Shown piece by piece: positions 1-15,295 of a DNA stretch of 64,000 nucleotides. Source of the DNA: Elysia crispata (Eukaryota; Mollusca; Gastropoda; Plakobranchidae); NCBI GenBank assembly GCA_033675545.1, contig JAWDGP010000502.1, forward strand, positions 282,501 through 346,500, in the 5' to 3' direction. A model generated the notes under the pieces. The model saw nothing but the letters and a program-made list of their open reading frames with translations, was not told the DNA's origin and did not search any database. Numbering within the stretch: the stretch's first letter is position 1; every line of letters starts with the position of its first letter. The position numbers and the translations under genes are program-made.

Positions 1-160
1 CTAATGATTGCTGCAGCAGTTGCTGTAGTTGAACAGTGAAAATTTGTGGTGCTTCTGCAAACTTACCAATGTCGATAAGTATATACTGATCAACTCTTAT
101 TCTTCAAAGAAAATTTTAGTAAAGGTCAGGCCTGCTTTTGTGCCCAAAAAATAAGTTCTG

Positions 161-327
<167 letters not shown>

Positions 328-329
<2 letters not shown>

Positions 330-2776
330 GCTCTCTTATAGTTAAAGAGGAAAATGTTCAAGTAGCCTATTTAATTGTCATAAGCTCTGTCTTTAAGCTT
401 TTTCTATCACATCATGCACTCAGGGCCCTGCACAGTTCCAAAACTCAGACCTGCACAAATTTCAGTCACAATAACATAAATCGCGCAAATTCGAAAATTA
501 TTCGAGGCAAAAAAAGAGCTATGGAATCTGCTTCTGGTTCATGGCCAACTCCTAACTAAGTACTATAAAGCTTTGCATTCCCTCTCAAAAAAAAATGAAT
601 AACGAGAAATAAATCAGAAACGTTAAGTAATATAAACATGATTGTTTCCACTGACACTCCAAATAATGGGTTCCTTCTATACGAGGACCAAGCTGTAGTA
701 AAGTATCCGGACAATGGCCATAATAAGTTTCGACCTCATTCATTCCTTATCCATTCTGATGTTTTTTTTATTTATTTATTCCATGTTTTGGCTGGTTTTC
801 AAATCGGGAGACATTGATGAACTTTTTTCCCGGGACTTTCCTATAGAAGCATCCCCAGTTCAGCAATTCAGATGAATCAGGCAGCTTCACTGGTGTCGTA
901 GAGGAAATGAATCGTATACGATCTACTACTTAAAGCAAACTTTAATAAATAATTTCTTTATATACTTTTTTAATCAGAACCCTTTAAGTAGATTCAAGTA
1001 GTATTTCAAAGATATTGAAGCCACTTAAAAGTCCCTGTGGTTTCCTTTACATGGATGCGGACTCTTTTTCCTCTCAGAACAATTTTCCATCGTGAAAATC
1101 TATATTTCTAGAGGGTCAAGAAAATTCTATTTTTTCCCGACCCTATCATTTCAAGTTAATGCTGTCTCGAAACACCACAAACCCACGCCTCATCCGATGA
1201 GATAAAAGAACGATAACGAGATAGTTTAATTCAAAAATAAAAAAAAAAAAACGTCTGCGTTCAACATCGTTTCAACGTGTGACAAAAACAGCGACCGCCG
1301 CAATCAATCAACATGGCAAAACCTCAACGTGAACCTCGAGTCGTACGAGCTGCGAAGTGAGAGTCGTTAGCACGAACTTACCAACATTTTCCTGAGGGCG
1401 AAAAGTCAACTGTACACTACATAGTAGGGAAGGAGGAAATCGATAACTGGCTGGACACTGACCATAATCGGACCGTCTCTTGGGTAATGGGAGTTTCCCG
1501 CTAGCCTAATGAGGATCTCTGGCCACGATGGAGTTGCGAATAATTGATTTTGTACAGGTTACGAGAGACATCAATTTTATAGTCGCTTGCTTGATTAGAT
1601 AACCGAGGGACCACACGATGAGAATATACCGTCTGTTCTCCAAGCTTATGTGTAAACCCAAGCAAGCTTTGAAATAAAGTACATGGGAATTAGCGGATTG
1701 TTTTCCTTCAAAGAAGAACTTAGACGTGATCAATGATTTCACGATATCTTTCACTTTTCAAATTTGATATTTCTTCCAATAATTCATTGACAGAAACGCA
1801 AATCATAAACCTATTGTATTTTCAATGATTTAAAATCAAACATGAAAAGTAACTATACTCTGCAGTACTCACAATTTTTTACTTCCTTTTTCAACAGTGC
1901 AGTATTAACTAAAGCTTTTTAGCTTCCCGATATCTGAACATTATTGCAGGATCACACTTCTGTGCGTTCGACAGCAAATCTGCTGGGTGAGTAAAGAGCG
2001 ATGCCGATTTTGGCCCACCCCTCCATATGGAAGACGCAATATGAAAGCATCGGTCCATCGATTGATTTTCAAACATTGAGTTGTTTGATTAAATTTTGTA
2101 ATACTCGTAATCTTATGCGTTTGAATTATTTTCTGAAGGTTATTTTGATAGATTTTGACCCCCTAATGCAAAGCCTGCATCGTTATACAACACTTCGAGT
2201 TTGAGACACACACACATAACTATCTTTAAATACCGTTCTTTCCTTACCAGTTCTTAAATTTAGATCGTATTGCGATCTGAATTACATCTTCGTAGGTCTT
2301 GCTCGCTTCTGACTAAAAGAGGTAGAGATTTGTACCTCTCTATTTTAGCTTCCGAAGGAAGCACGTAATATAACAGATAAAGTGCATCTTTTTGGTGATA
2401 TAATTCATCATTGTTTCTTTTCTTCAGTCATGTAGTGTTTTGTTCAGTGAAAAGTTTTTTGGTTTGTTTTTTTTTTAAATAATTAAAGCAAAATGTTTAA
2501 TTCATTAAATAAAAAAAGAAATTCAACAATTTCATTTAAAGTCAAAACGTCCTTACAGGTTGAGGTAAATTGTGCTTTAAAATTCGAGTTCCAAATGAGG
2601 AACAGAATTACTTCAAACTTCAGAAACTTCAAACTAGTAAAAGTCACAGTAGGAGGATCTTCTCTGTAATATACTCATTGTATATTTGATTTGAGAAAAT
2701 AAATGAGTTTTAAATTTCCATACTATTGCATCTGATTTGCTTAGATGCTAATTACATATTTTTACCCCTTTTTTTC
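328..2776. other. Non-coding span
   Basis: AT-rich unique sequence. It holds the weak minus-strand exon candidate at 1382-1505 and a CpG-richer patch at 1255-1380 with a 15-codon ATG frame (MAKPQREPRVVRAAK). It also holds a possible 37-base exon at 1950-1986 that I do not trust. No recognisable gene or transposon was seen. Confidence 0.6.
1382..1505 (-). other. Possible coding exon, unidentified
   Basis: On the minus strand 41 codons are open from a CTCATTAG acceptor to a strong GTTG|GTAAGT donor, with an in-frame TAG placed exactly at the acceptor. The peptide includes KLPLPKRRSDYGQCPASYRF and ends TFRPQENV. The acceptor has a poor pyrimidine tract and no partner exon is seen to the left, so this remains a weak call. 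Confidence 0.2.
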
Positions 2777-3641
<865 letters not shown>

Positions 3642-6600
3642 TCCATCAACTTTCTTTCTCTCTCTTCCCACTCTCGTTCTTTCTTTCTCTCTCCCACATA
3701 CACACATACCCATACAGACACGCTTTTTCCTCTCTTGTATTTAATTTTTTTCCATTGCTTTATGAGATTCAACATCTTATCCTTCTTTCCTCTGCCCCCC
3801 TTGTCTCTTTTCACCCATCCCCCTCAACCCTTTCTCCTTATTCTTTATTGAGTCCTCGGCCACATCCAATATTTCCAGCCCTCACTGTTATTTTCTTCAT
3901 TAGCGGCTCATGATTTATGACTGGTAATAATTTAAGCCCTGTCTACATATGATTTTCTCTAGTGATATACTCTCTATATTTATGTTCAAATTTGAGAGTA
4001 AATCTTTCCAAACAATTTAATCTGTCTAGTTACTTCATTTATTATTCAATTGCATATCTCCATTTCTTTTTCACTTTTACTGAGCTATATTTTTTATTGC
4101 TTCTGCATCAAAATTCTCATGTTGCAAAATGCAGTTTAATTATAATACCTAAATAAGAAGATGAAATAAAATGTGTAACATTATGTTGTTAAAAATTAAA
4201 TTTTGTTTGGGTCATATTAACTATTTTGCGTTTTGTTACTTATTGGGACTAGAAGGGTTTAGAAAAAAATGGATATTTTTTTACATTTCAATACTTAAAA
4301 AATCAAGTAGGAATGACCAGCCAACAGAGCAAATGCAGAAGTTGAATTCTTCAAAATGCTATAGCCTGGTAAATGGTTTCCAAAATCTATGGTATGCCTT
4401 CGTCTTTTTAGATCGAATTACTTTATGACAGATTCATTAAAACTTGAGTGATGTCTTTGCTATAATCCTATGAACTGATTACTTCTTGTTTTGGAAAGTT
4501 GCTGCTGTCCTGTCGACACAAATATTCCTTCAAACTTATTTGTACTCCCCAGTATTATGAAATATGAAAAAGTATAATGGGAATAAATTCAAGCTGTAAG
4601 TCACCAAATGATTAAAGTCAGTATATAAGCTCAAGGAACAAAATGTATTTTATGCTGCTTTTCATACCAAAATTAGATCAAATGAGGGTAAAATTTTTGG
4701 AAAATACTTCATGTGCAGTGCTTTCTAGGAACATCTCTATGTTCAGTCACCTATGCTAATTGATCCTTCATAGGGTTTTTAAAGCCCTTAAGATTTCCTC
4801 CGTGTACGGTGTTCAAAAGACATGGTGAATTCAGACTTCGTTATGTGGTTCCAACTGTTGCCCTGAAGTATTCTTCATTGCTATTGAAGTACAGCTCGCT
4901 GGTGGCTTTGCTGCAGAGGCTGACTATGGTTTGATGATGTAGGTTGTGAATCAGAGGGATGCATACCTTACTCTATTGATTATCTCAAAAGTCATTAATC
5001 TATAGAAGCGATTCTGTTGATCCTAAAGTTATTACTGCCATACATAGTGTTATTGCGTTGAAATCTTTTTTTAGTTTTACTTCGTTGTGGTTTAAGTCAG
5101 CTCAATATTCAAATATGATCTTAGAGGTGAAGGATACCGAAGGGAATGTTACTTATATATTATTATTTTACTGTCGCCATAAACAACCAAAGGTGAAGCC
5201 TGATTTTGTCTTTTGTGTACAAGAATCTATACATTTTTGGAAATTTTTCAATGCCTAAATTTAAAACTCGCTTCAACATTCTTCACGACAGTAGAAAACT
5301 GGAATTATAACTGATCACGAAATGTCCCTGATTGTTTCACGATGTTTAAACAAAAATTCCTACAGTGAATGATGTGATAATTATGAGATTAAGATATAAG
5401 CTTAATGTACCTAGACCTAGATTTTGATGATAATTTCTATATTTATATATTTCATAGTAAAATGGAGCATCATGAATTACCAAGAAAAATATGATTGAGG
5501 TCTTGCAAATCGCAAATAAAAGGGGTATATGTAGATAATTTGATTGATCTTAGAAAGTCAGATATTTAAAACTTTAGTCACAAGACAAATCTCTAAACTT
5601 ATTAAGGAAGTCTTTCGGTTAGAGTGATCATTATGATGCCGTCAATGATAAGAAAAACAATTTTAAAATCTCTATCTGTATGCTGTCAGCTGGTTGATTG
5701 TGGCGGAAATTTTGTTATCTTTCATCGTCATTGTCAACATCTTAACTGGTATTAAATCCGAACGGCTTTCCAGTGCCTTTTACAGGGTATGCCTTGTTGC
5801 TAAGTGCTTAAGGCTCAAACTCATTCAGGGTTTGCATAATTGACGGCAATACTTCTTGCATCTTATAATACCGTTAAACAATATCAGCAAATTAAAATAC
5901 AATTTACGAAAGTCTCAGAAGGGAAAAGGCACAAATAAATCGAGCTATTAAAGTATCACATATGAAATTAAAATTTTAAATTTCAGACGATAATTGTTCA
6001 ATTTCCTCGAGAATTGGGTCAAAGAAAAGCGCCTGGTTATTAGCTAATTTTTTTCTTTTTTGAAAAAAGTCAATTCCACTGGTGGTGAACGACTCAGCAA
6101 GGCTTGGCCATGGTGTCTGCAGCTCTGAGAGTGGTCGGCAAGGCAAACTGCTTCAATCATTTGTCTCCCTAAATTATCGGTAAGAATCGATTGCAATTCA
6201 TTTTATTTTTTTTTTTTTTTTGTTTTGTTTTATTTGGCTTTGAGATTTTCTGCTGTGGTTTCAACTCGTTGTTTCAGTTTGTTTAATTGAATCGATTAGT
6301 TTAAACAACCAAATGCTGCTTGCAGATAAAGAAAGACTATTGTTTGCTGCTTTCTTTAGAAACGAACTCTGTCACAGAAAAATTAATTCAATAAAAACTA
6401 GAGAAAAAGAAATAAGTTTCAGCTCGGAAAGATCTATGGTGGTTTACCATGTGGCACCAAATGAAAAAAGCAGTTCTGTTTTGGCAAGTTTATAAGGTTG
6501 AACATAAAATGCACAAGAAAATTATAACTGAGTTTCACAGAAAGTTTAAAAAGTAACAGATAATAAGGCAGTTAATGGGATTTGCTCGACCTCAAATCTC

Positions 6601-6984
6601 TGCTTCAATTTCCACGACAATATGACAATAAACACAATGGGAGCATTATACAATCAGCTATTTGAAGGAGAGAGAAAGAAGGGGGGGGGGCAACTAAAGA
6701 TGGTTGCTTGATTATTTCTTTGCTTCTATCTTATATCTTGTAGCTTATTGTCTTGGCAACCTTTGAAACTATTCGATAGGTCTGTCTGCAGAACATTTCC
6801 TTTAAATTTGCAAGTGACCTGATACACCTTAGTGCTTTTATTTTTTAAAAATTCGCGTCCACCCATGCTGCTTCACATTATTGAAATAATGCCACAGGCC
6901 ATGAAATGTTTTTACATTTAAGTCAATACAAAATTAAAAATGTGGAACGAAAGATTAATATGTTCAGTAAATATCGCTTACCGG
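3642..6984. other. Non-coding span
   Basis: Pyrimidine-rich to about 3850, then AT-rich unique sequence. Open frames near 4171-4428 and 5058-5258 have no recognisable family. A G10 run lies at 6681-6690. A slightly more complex patch lies at 6070-6180. Nothing else can be supported. Confidence 0.55.
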
Positions 6985-7081
6985 GTTTTTTTTTGTTTTT
7001 GTTTTTGTTTTTGTTGTTTTTTTTTTTGTTATGCTTTGTTTTGTTGTTGTTTTTTTTTTGTGATTTTTTTTTTTTTTTTTG
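6985..7081. repeat. T/G low-complexity tract
   Basis: Runs of T broken by single G (TTTTTG repeats), with no coding meaning in either strand. Confidence 0.9.
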
Positions 7082-8426
7082 CTTTATAGGAGTACAGTTA
7101 AGTCGATGTTGGCGTATCTTGCACTCTGCTTGCGACACTAGCTTTTTACAAGTTGCATTACCCATGCATTTTTTATACCATGTCAATGCAACTGCTTACC
7201 ATATCCTGTACTAGGGGTATTGGCTAAGTGCTATTCTCATTGTTATCTCTTCAGTCAGAGAAAGTATTCATTCTCTAACTAAATACAGGGTTGTTGGATG
7301 AGGCCGAATCTTTTACTTTGAGTGAAATCTTTGAGGAAAAGACAAATCATAAAAAAGAAGTTAATGGAAACTTTTCAAGCCTATTTTTGAAGAGTAATTG
7401 TAAGAGAATGTTCATTGTTTAGGCTATATAAAAAAGTTACATGTTAAATGAAAAGGGCTAAAGGTAGAGCCTTGATGGAGTGCGCTGAAGTTTCAGATGG
7501 TGTTTAACTATGGTCGCTGAGGATAGATGCAGCAAAATGAAGTAAAATAGTTCATCATGACAAAAGTAGATGGTTAAAACTTCTGTAAATACCTTTAAAC
7601 TTAAAGTAATGAAGAACTTAACCGGGTAATGAGCTATAAACCCCAAGCCTACATTTGGATCCACTGTCCATTCTTGAACATTATTCGTATGTTTAGATTT
7701 TATCTTTTCTTATGATAGACATCATAACATCTCTATCCTTTAAATTTTTTTCAATTTTGCGATATGATTTCCAAAGTTTTTTAAAACCTTCTTAGAACAA
7801 ATTTAATCTGAATATTGCTTTTGGGTTTGTTTTTGTTCTGGCATTAGAGTAATTTTCTAATGTGTGTCTGTGAACCTTTCTATTGAATTTTTTAAATTTT
7901 AAATCAACAGAAACTTCAATTGCATGTATCTTTTGCTCTTATGTGTATTAATCAAACACACAACTGATTTGTTTTATTAAATTTCAATTTTTTTTCTTTA
8001 ATTTGGCAAAGATTCTTTTAGTCCATGAGCTGGAAAAAATACATATGAGGAAGATAAAAGAAATTTTTTTTAAAAAAATTATCTGACTAAAAAATAAATG
8101 AGAAATGGAATATCATCGTTAAACAGCATTCACCAAAGTACTCACTGAAGAAATCAAGTTATAATGGACTACCATGATATCCGTCATTTACAAAGAAAAT
8201 GCTATCCGCCAGATTCAACTCTACAAATAAGATAAAGACTAGAACAGAACTTTTCGTGAATTTCTTACTACCATGACATCAAGAAAATTATCTAAATCAT
8301 CATTATTTTGTACAATACTATAAAAGCCAGTTCTACAACATAACTATGAAAGTCCATATTACGGTGCCTCAGAATTTTTATATCAACAACTGGGTATTAT
8401 GTGCATGTGTAGTGCTTGAGAGTTTG
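7082..8426. other. Non-coding span
   Basis: AT-rich unique sequence with no motif, repeat or exon pattern that I can support. Confidence 0.55.
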
Positions 8427-8518
8427 TATTTATGTATGTATGTATGTATGTATGTATGTATGTATGTATGTATGTATGTATGTATGTATGTATGTATGTT
8501 TGTATCTATGTATGTATG
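8427..8518. repeat. (ATGT)n tetranucleotide microsatellite
   Basis: About 22 ATGT units, pure up to about 8498 and then with TTGT and CTATG variants. Confidence 0.96.
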
Positions 8519-11500
8519 ATTATTTTGTGTTTGTGTTACTGCAATTACGCATGCGTGCACGTAAAGTGCATTTTCTGTTATAATATTTTGTAAAAAGCTG
8601 TACACCCAAAACAAATTCCTTAGTTGGTGATAGATTCTTAATTTATTTTTCTTTCCTCTTACCTTACATTTTTTTGTTTTCCTGATAAATTTTTTAAATA
8701 TATTGTTTTCTAAAAGAATACGTTTCTCACACCCACTACGTTCTCTTTCGCATTTTTTTTCCTACCAGAGTTGCTATTCTCTCTCACATAGTTTTTGAAA
8801 GCAGATACTCTGAGTACGAAAAAAAAAATGTTTGTCCATAAATGCGTTGCCCTTTTATTTTCAGTTTAAAATATTCAAATCTCATCAAGTAGTAGTTTTC
8901 AGATATTTCAGTTCAACCATTAATCATTCAATAAATAAAATCAGTTTTCTTAGCAATATAAATAGTATGCATATGTTTAGATTATAGCTGTTCATAGTAC
9001 AGTCGTGTAGGAAATCTTGTGAGGAAATCTTAGTCAAGCAAATACGTATTATTTTCAAATGGTTAATCTGGATGATGTAAAGTGACAAATAAACAAAAAC
9101 GAGATGGCACTTTTGCCATCTTATACATTAAAGCACGATTTCAAGAAGAGAATCTCAGTACCACTTTTGAAATGTGTTTTAAATTATGTGCTGAATGTGC
9201 TAGATTGAGTGTTGATTGTCACTTGAATCTATATTTCTTCTCCTCTTATTTTTACTACGTAGTGTTCATCTAGGTTACTACGTAAATTTTTCCAGTTTTG
9301 TGAATACTTGCTCTGATATAAGCCTCTTTCGAATTATCATTATCAAAATCAGGGTCAGCATCAACACCATAAGTAGCCTTGTCATCATCAACATCTTTCC
9401 AGCCTGACATTACTCTGCTCCATCTTTGTTATCATCATAAACCTCGCGATCATCATCCCTGGGTGAAAGTAGTTTCGACTGTGTTTGCCTGTTCATTTGC
9501 TCTTTCCGTAGAAAAGGTCTGTGTGTGTGTGTAGCTTTGTTTGCTTTTTTTTCTGAGTGTGTGTTTTATCAATTGAAATCTCGAAATGTAAGATTTTTTT
9601 TTAATTACAAAAAAAGCTTCGAAAACATCAGTGAGTAGGGAAAAAAGCAAAATGGAGACAAAAGTTGAGAGAAGGCGAGGCAGTGCGAGCTCTCAACCAG
9701 TTTCGTCTCCAAAGTGGTTCATAGAAACTCATGGAGCAAAAGAAGATTTGGCTGCGAGAAAGAAAATAGAGTCCAGGTGGCAAGAAAGGGGAGGGTGGGA
9801 GGGGGGTTTTCAAAGGCATCGAACTGTCCGCAGCGAAAAGCAATTTTAAGAAGCAAGGGCGAGTGGTCCCCCCTTGAGGTCCTGGGACTGACAGCCAATC
9901 GATAAGCCGTGACGCTGAACGCGGAGGCAGAACTACGAATTTATTGTGGGACGCGGGGCCTGGGAGTTGCTCTGATTTATGTTTCGCTCTTTGCTGCTCC
10001 GTCTACATCGAGAAAGGGTGAGGGGTTTTGTAAGGACATCGCTAGGTCTGCTGGGAGAGCTAGAATCTAGTGGAGGGCAAGGAAGGAAGTTTGGAAGAGA
10101 TGCGTGCATGCAAACAGAGAGAGAGATGGAAGCAGAAAAAGAAAATGATATTTTTTCGTAATAATAAGATATGGATGGTAGATGTAACAAAATAAGTAAT
10201 ATCGAGGTTTTTCAGCCCACCGTTTAGTTATGGGCTGTCGGGATAGCATGAGATGCTCACAGCAGTGCTGTTCATGGAAGCTCCTGACTAGCGGCTAAAA
10301 GAATGGCTACCGGCCCATTGGTAGAGGGATGGATAAAAACAACTTCCGGTACACGGAGCATCGAAAGTAGATGGAAATAAAACAACGTTTAATACAAGCG
10401 CTTTCTGTAAGAATTTATTTTTTACACAGCCAAAAAGATACAGAGAGAAAACAGACATCCAACCATATAGACAGGCGGGTAGTTCTAGAATTTAGATGAA
10501 GAGGAAGATGAACTAAGTCAGTCAGACACCAGAAAAAGAAGGAAAAACGGGATAACCAAAAGCGTTCGTGGAAAATGACAGAAAATGAAAATCGTCTGCG
10601 TGAATTCACTATGTTTTTCCCTCGAGGAATCCATGACATATACAAATGAATTAACGAATTTAGAAAAAAAAATTGAAAGAAAAAAAGGATTAGATTTAAA
10701 AGTGGGACACTCAGTTCGTGAAAAAGAGAATAAAGGCTGCATGAATGATAGTCAGAATTAGTGTGCATTTTTTTTTTTTTTTGTTGTTCAAACCATAGTC
10801 GTTGCTTTTGTTCATACGAATGATATTGCTACCAGCCTATAGCAAATTACTCTCCGCCTTGTCTGGCTTATCGACATAAAATATGTTCAAAAGTTTGTTC
10901 TTAGTTAGTTCGATTAAAGTAATCTTACAGAGCACAATAGTTCGAGGCGATGAATAAAAATCTGTCCACTTATATGAGTTCCAATTTCATAACCAAGAAT
11001 AAATTTTAAATGCATTTTTTTTTTCGAAAATCCTAGCGGTCGGATTGACTGGATGAAAGAGAAAGAGATTTTATTTTAAAAAATGCTGGTATTTGAAGAG
11101 CATTATATTTTTTATATATTTCTCCTCGATAATATTTTCCATCTAGCTCAAATTGAATGTTTCAATGTTTGTTGATCTCTTCTGCTCTTTCCCTATACAC
11201 TGATCAAAGCTTCCGATTTGTTGCCCTTACAATGTTTCATGACAAAAAAAAATATTCTAGAAATTTGCGTCACAGGATCTAAACAAATAGTGTTTTTACA
11301 AAAAAAAATGCAAAGCTTTGGGCAAGTTTCACCCGTTATTTTTTGGAAACTTAAAACCAGCCAAAGTGCATGAAATTTAAAAGCTAAAAACTTTATTTTT
11401 TCTGAAATGAAATATAAAATCATGATAGGCTTCAGCTTTTTGCTTACAGATTTTATCACGATTAAACAACTAACAGTCGGACATAATTGAAACGTTTGTA

Positions 11501-12039
11501 AAAGACACAGACTGCTCGCTTCGAGAACACTTTGAGGCTGCATTGAATCAAATTTAGCATTCGTGATGCGAGTGATCGGTGCAGTTTATGTGTTCTTTTT
11601 GCTGCTGTCGCTTGGTTGGGGCCTTACTGGGTGAAACAGTTGGTACTGGCCATGACGATGATGATAATGGTGAAGATGAAGGCCAAGGCGATTGAAGATG
11701 AAGAATTCCCATATTTTAAAGATAAAGACGCTGATTTTGTCAGGCCGCTAATGCTTGTAAAACAATTAAGAAACTTTAAAATTTGCTAGAAAACGATTTG
11801 TATAAATCTCTCTTTGAAATAGCAAGATTAATACACTATTTTGTCTGACAGGAGCGGTTAATACAAACGGGGGAAGGAGAAAAACTTTATGAAGAAATTT
11901 TGCGAAATGATTAAGAGAAAGATCCCGATGTCTTTTAAAGGCGTCCGGCAAACAATACAGAAGAAGAAAAGCTGATTTTAAAATGAATGTCAGAGCCGTA
12001 TCTAAACAGAGATCGAATGTGTTGTTGAGTTGTCAAACT
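8519..12039. other. Non-coding span with a GC-richer island
   Basis: Mostly AT-rich. Between 9630 and 10130 the sequence becomes complex and GC-richer, with a TGACAGCCAATCGATA word at 9889-9904 (overlapping TALE-, CCAAT- and Onecut-like sites) and no consistent open frame. That part may be regulatory. The rest shows nothing. Confidence 0.4.
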
Positions 12040-12700
12040 TTCTATGACGTCGGTTTGACGTCAGTGCTCTCTAGCCATGCCCTCCCTTCCCCTTCTCAAA
12101 TCTTCTCTTGGGCAGTTTTGTTTTGTTTTATTTTTTGTTTTTATCATTCGTTTCCACGCCACTCGGTTTCAGACTCCCAATGGGGGCCCTTAGCTCTCGC
12201 GTCGACTCTCGCTATCTCTCGCTTCTCTCGCCTTCGCGCCGACTGTCCTCCCAACTTGGTAATCGGCTCCTGCCACGTGACATTACAGGGTACTCGCCCC
12301 CACCCGTCCCAGCTATCGACCTACCCATCTTGATTCCAGAACTAAGCCATCTAGGGGGAATACATGCCCCATCCAATCATGTACTTCGATCTACACCAAG
12401 TGTAGCGGTTTGGGCCAATCAGAACGGCTGTTGCTGCCTCTCTGCTTCGATCCTATGGTTATTTTATCTTTCATCACTTGAAGCTCTCTGAGAATAAACG
12501 GGTGCAAAAAAGAAAAATGATGAGTAGTTGAGGGCCAGCGGGAAGGGGTTGAGATAGGCAAATAATGCAGGCGAGCATCTTCCTCTTTATGCAACAGAGA
12601 CCGCGCAGAATCAACCCAGACTGTCTTTGCGAGTAGTCGCCATTCTTTTTGACTCTCCAAAGTTAAAATCTTTATAAAATGTTCAAAATTTTACTAACAG
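12040..12700 (+). promoter_or_regulatory. Promoter-like block with CRE, E-box and CCAAT motifs
   Basis: The block is richer in G+C and CpG than its flanks. Two TGACGT cores sit side by side (12045-12050 and the full TGACGTCA at 12056-12063). A third TGACGTCA lies at 12753-12760, just inside the next exon-like block. A CACGTG E-box lies near 12276 and a good NF-Y type CCAAT box (GGCCAATCAG) near 12413. CpG-rich pyrimidine sequence fills 12190-12250. This set is usual for a housekeeping or CREB-responsive promoter. Direction is inferred from the plus-strand exon-like block to its right. A 127-codon open frame through the block starts only at TTG and looks fortuitous. Confidence 0.4.
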
Positions 12701-12826
12701 ACCGAGGGCAAAAGTACACCACTGCATCTGACTCTGAAGGGTTACGACACCTTGACGTCAGAGGCATCTGTGATGGCCGATAAATTGGTGATGGCGGCAC
12801 CCTTAGTTCCAACCTACCCTCAGAGG
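12701..12826 (+). CDS. Candidate exon of an unidentified plus-strand gene
   Basis: This block of exactly 42 codons is open from its first base: an in-frame TAA ends just before the TAACAG acceptor-like site, and a strong AGG|GTGAGT donor follows. The peptide begins TEGKSTPLHLTLKGYDTL and ends MAAPLVPTYPQR. It may be an internal exon. Alternatively the acceptor is chance and this is a first exon using an ATG at 12773 or 12791, both in good context (purine at -3, G at +4). CRE motifs around it favour a first exon. The start of the long reading weakly recalls ribosomal uS10-type strands (LxLKGYD), but I would not name it from that. The donor is in phase 0, which suits the candidate exon at 15296. 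Confidence 0.33.
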
Positions 12827-14320
12827 GTGAGTACTTACATGTGTTTGGTTTATGTCAATGATTTTGATTTTTAAAATCATTTGTTTATGAGATTTAGCAA
12901 AAGCTTTAACAAATCTTACAAAGCTAGGTAGATCCCATAATTTGAAATGCAAGAGATTTTATCATTATATTTGTATATTGCCGTAGCACCGATTTCGATA
13001 GCAGAAAAAAACATCAGAGAGTTTGTTTTATTAACTTAAATTCAAGAGAGTTTTATATGTATGGTGCAACACATAATTTTTTATGAATAATGTTCACCCA
13101 ATATGAAGTATCGTTAGAAGAGTTACAGATAAAACACACCGTAAAGTAGACAAGATAAAAAAAATTAAACCCATTCTATATGATTTATCAAGAGAAAATT
13201 TGGACTTTGAAAACTTCTTCTCATCACTACTTTTTTTATATGCCCCAACTTTTTGATAAAAATTCTGTTTCTCAAAAGCTAAGTCAATATTGTAGCAAAA
13301 GAGGAATATTGAGAAAAGGTTTTCCAGTCTTCTATACATCCCCAACACACTCCGACCAGGGGCTGACACTGCAAACAATAAACAAAAGAGATGATAAAGC
13401 TTGAGTCAAGTGTGCACAGTCAGTTGGTTATAATGGAGCAGGCATGTGTGAACGTGATGGTGGGTTAAATATAGATTTCCTTGTTCAAAACTCGAGCTTT
13501 TCCTGACAAATGTGAAGGAGAAATAGAGAGAGAGGCAGTAAAGACACCACTTATTTTGGAAGTGTGAGCAGAAAAGGGAAAACTTGGCCGCCGTGTGACA
13601 TTTGAGAGATAAATTGTTATCATAACACGGACTGGAAGTTATGGCTATGTTAAATAGCAAAATTTTGTGAAAAAGAATAGAATTCTAAATTCTCGTATGT
13701 TTCTCGTAGTATTAGAGCGTAATTTGTGATAAGAAGTTCTTACGTATGTTTGAAAATCATACTCAGAGTTACATCAAAAACATCATAGAGATTTATTACC
13801 TTCTTTATTGTTAAGACGGGATCGAATTTAGGGCGAGATGACATTAAGATATTACAGAATTTATTTGTAATTCTATCTACCAGAGTGCATCGTAAATGTT
13901 AGAAAGCAGCAGTATTCACATTAACAAAACTGAAAACTGCGAGGCATTTTTAGTTCATAAAAGAAGTTGAACAGAGGTTCGAGAGAAAAGTTAATTAGAA
14001 CTATTGATTATTCACAACACTGTGCGCCAGACAGGGCATTAATTAAGGGAACCGGAATCAGACGCTAGAGTGGGACAGCCGGAAAACGGAAGACGACAAA
14101 TCGGGATGGTTGTCTGCCAGTGGCAACCAACGACAAATGCAGACAAGGACGTAGCATGAGTTCAGGATCTAGTCCCATTCCATAATTATCTTTGAAGTTT
14201 TACAAGGTAAAGAAGGATATTGATCAGCGATGTCTCGCTATATCTCAGATAAGAGAAAAAGAGAAATCGCTGGACATAATCATAACGCATGAATTTAATG
14301 TCTTCAATGAAAAAAAAATT

Positions 14321-14440
14321 CTGAAAGATACTTTGATGACATAGTCATCTGAATCATACTTTGATGAAATAGGCATCTGAAAGATACTTTGATGACATGG
14401 TCATCTGAAAGATACTTTGATGACATGGTCATCTGAAAGC
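14321..14440. repeat. Minisatellite, four units of 28 bp plus a partial one
   Basis: Units starting CTGAAAGATACTTTGATGAC at 14321, 14349, 14377 and 14405, with a partial one at 14433, repeat every 28 bases. The second unit is the most divergent, while the third and fourth are identical, so the array grew from the right. Confidence 0.9.
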
Positions 14441-15295
14441 AAGAGAAAGAAGCCACCCGTGGAAGGAAACTCGAACTCAAGAAGGTTGGCAACAGCGAAA
14501 CTGTTTGAGATGGTTTTTGTTGAAAGATTATTTGGAGGACTCAGAACTTGCCGTGCTGGCTGTGTTTACTTAGGGAGATGAGCTTTGTGTGAAACTCTTT
14601 AAGTGGCTCACTGTCTCATGCATTATGACAAATCAGGGCATTTATCTTCTCTGTAGCTCTTTACAGGTTGATATCTTTGTCTTACAAGTTAAAATACAAG
14701 GGGCAGAAAAATCTAAAGGAGGACGAGTTGTGGTTTCTTATAAATCATTACTTCACCAAACATTTACAGCACACAACACAGTTCTCTATGAAGAATTTAC
14801 AACTCTTTGAGCACATTCTTGTTGTAACATACAAAGAAATCTTTGACATGGTTTGCCGGGTGACGGAACCAGAATATTTCTAAACTTCAACAAATATTCG
14901 CTTCCCAGTTAAATGGTTTCTCTCCACCATAAACTTGAACTACTTCGGGGCTGACATCAGGTTGTTCAGTGTTTACTAACATCACTCAATGAATGTCCTT
15001 AAAAGCAGGTCAAAATAAGTCTGGGCATTCTTGGATTTACCCAGAGAAGTAATCGTAGTTCAGAACTTAATTACTAAATTTATGCCGTTTCTCTGAACAT
15101 GATTAGACAGAGTCTAATGAAAAAATATAGTAGCACCCTATAAAAAGTGCAGTCAAAAATATAACGTGATCTCAATAAAATAGTAAAATTTCGCGCGTTA
15201 ATATTATTTCCCCCCTAAAAAATTTAAGCTTTTGAAAAATTTTATTTGTGTAACTGATGCCCAAAACTGTTATACACCAAATTTAATTTTTGCAG

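Noticed and set aside
1950-1986. 37-base plus-strand exon with a GTGAGT donor
   Set aside because: Poor pyrimidine tract and no partner exon in phase that stays open.
12108-12491. 127-codon plus-strand frame over the promoter-like block
   Set aside because: Begins at TTG, has low-complexity leucine/serine content, no known family, and lies over CRE, E-box and CCAAT motifs.
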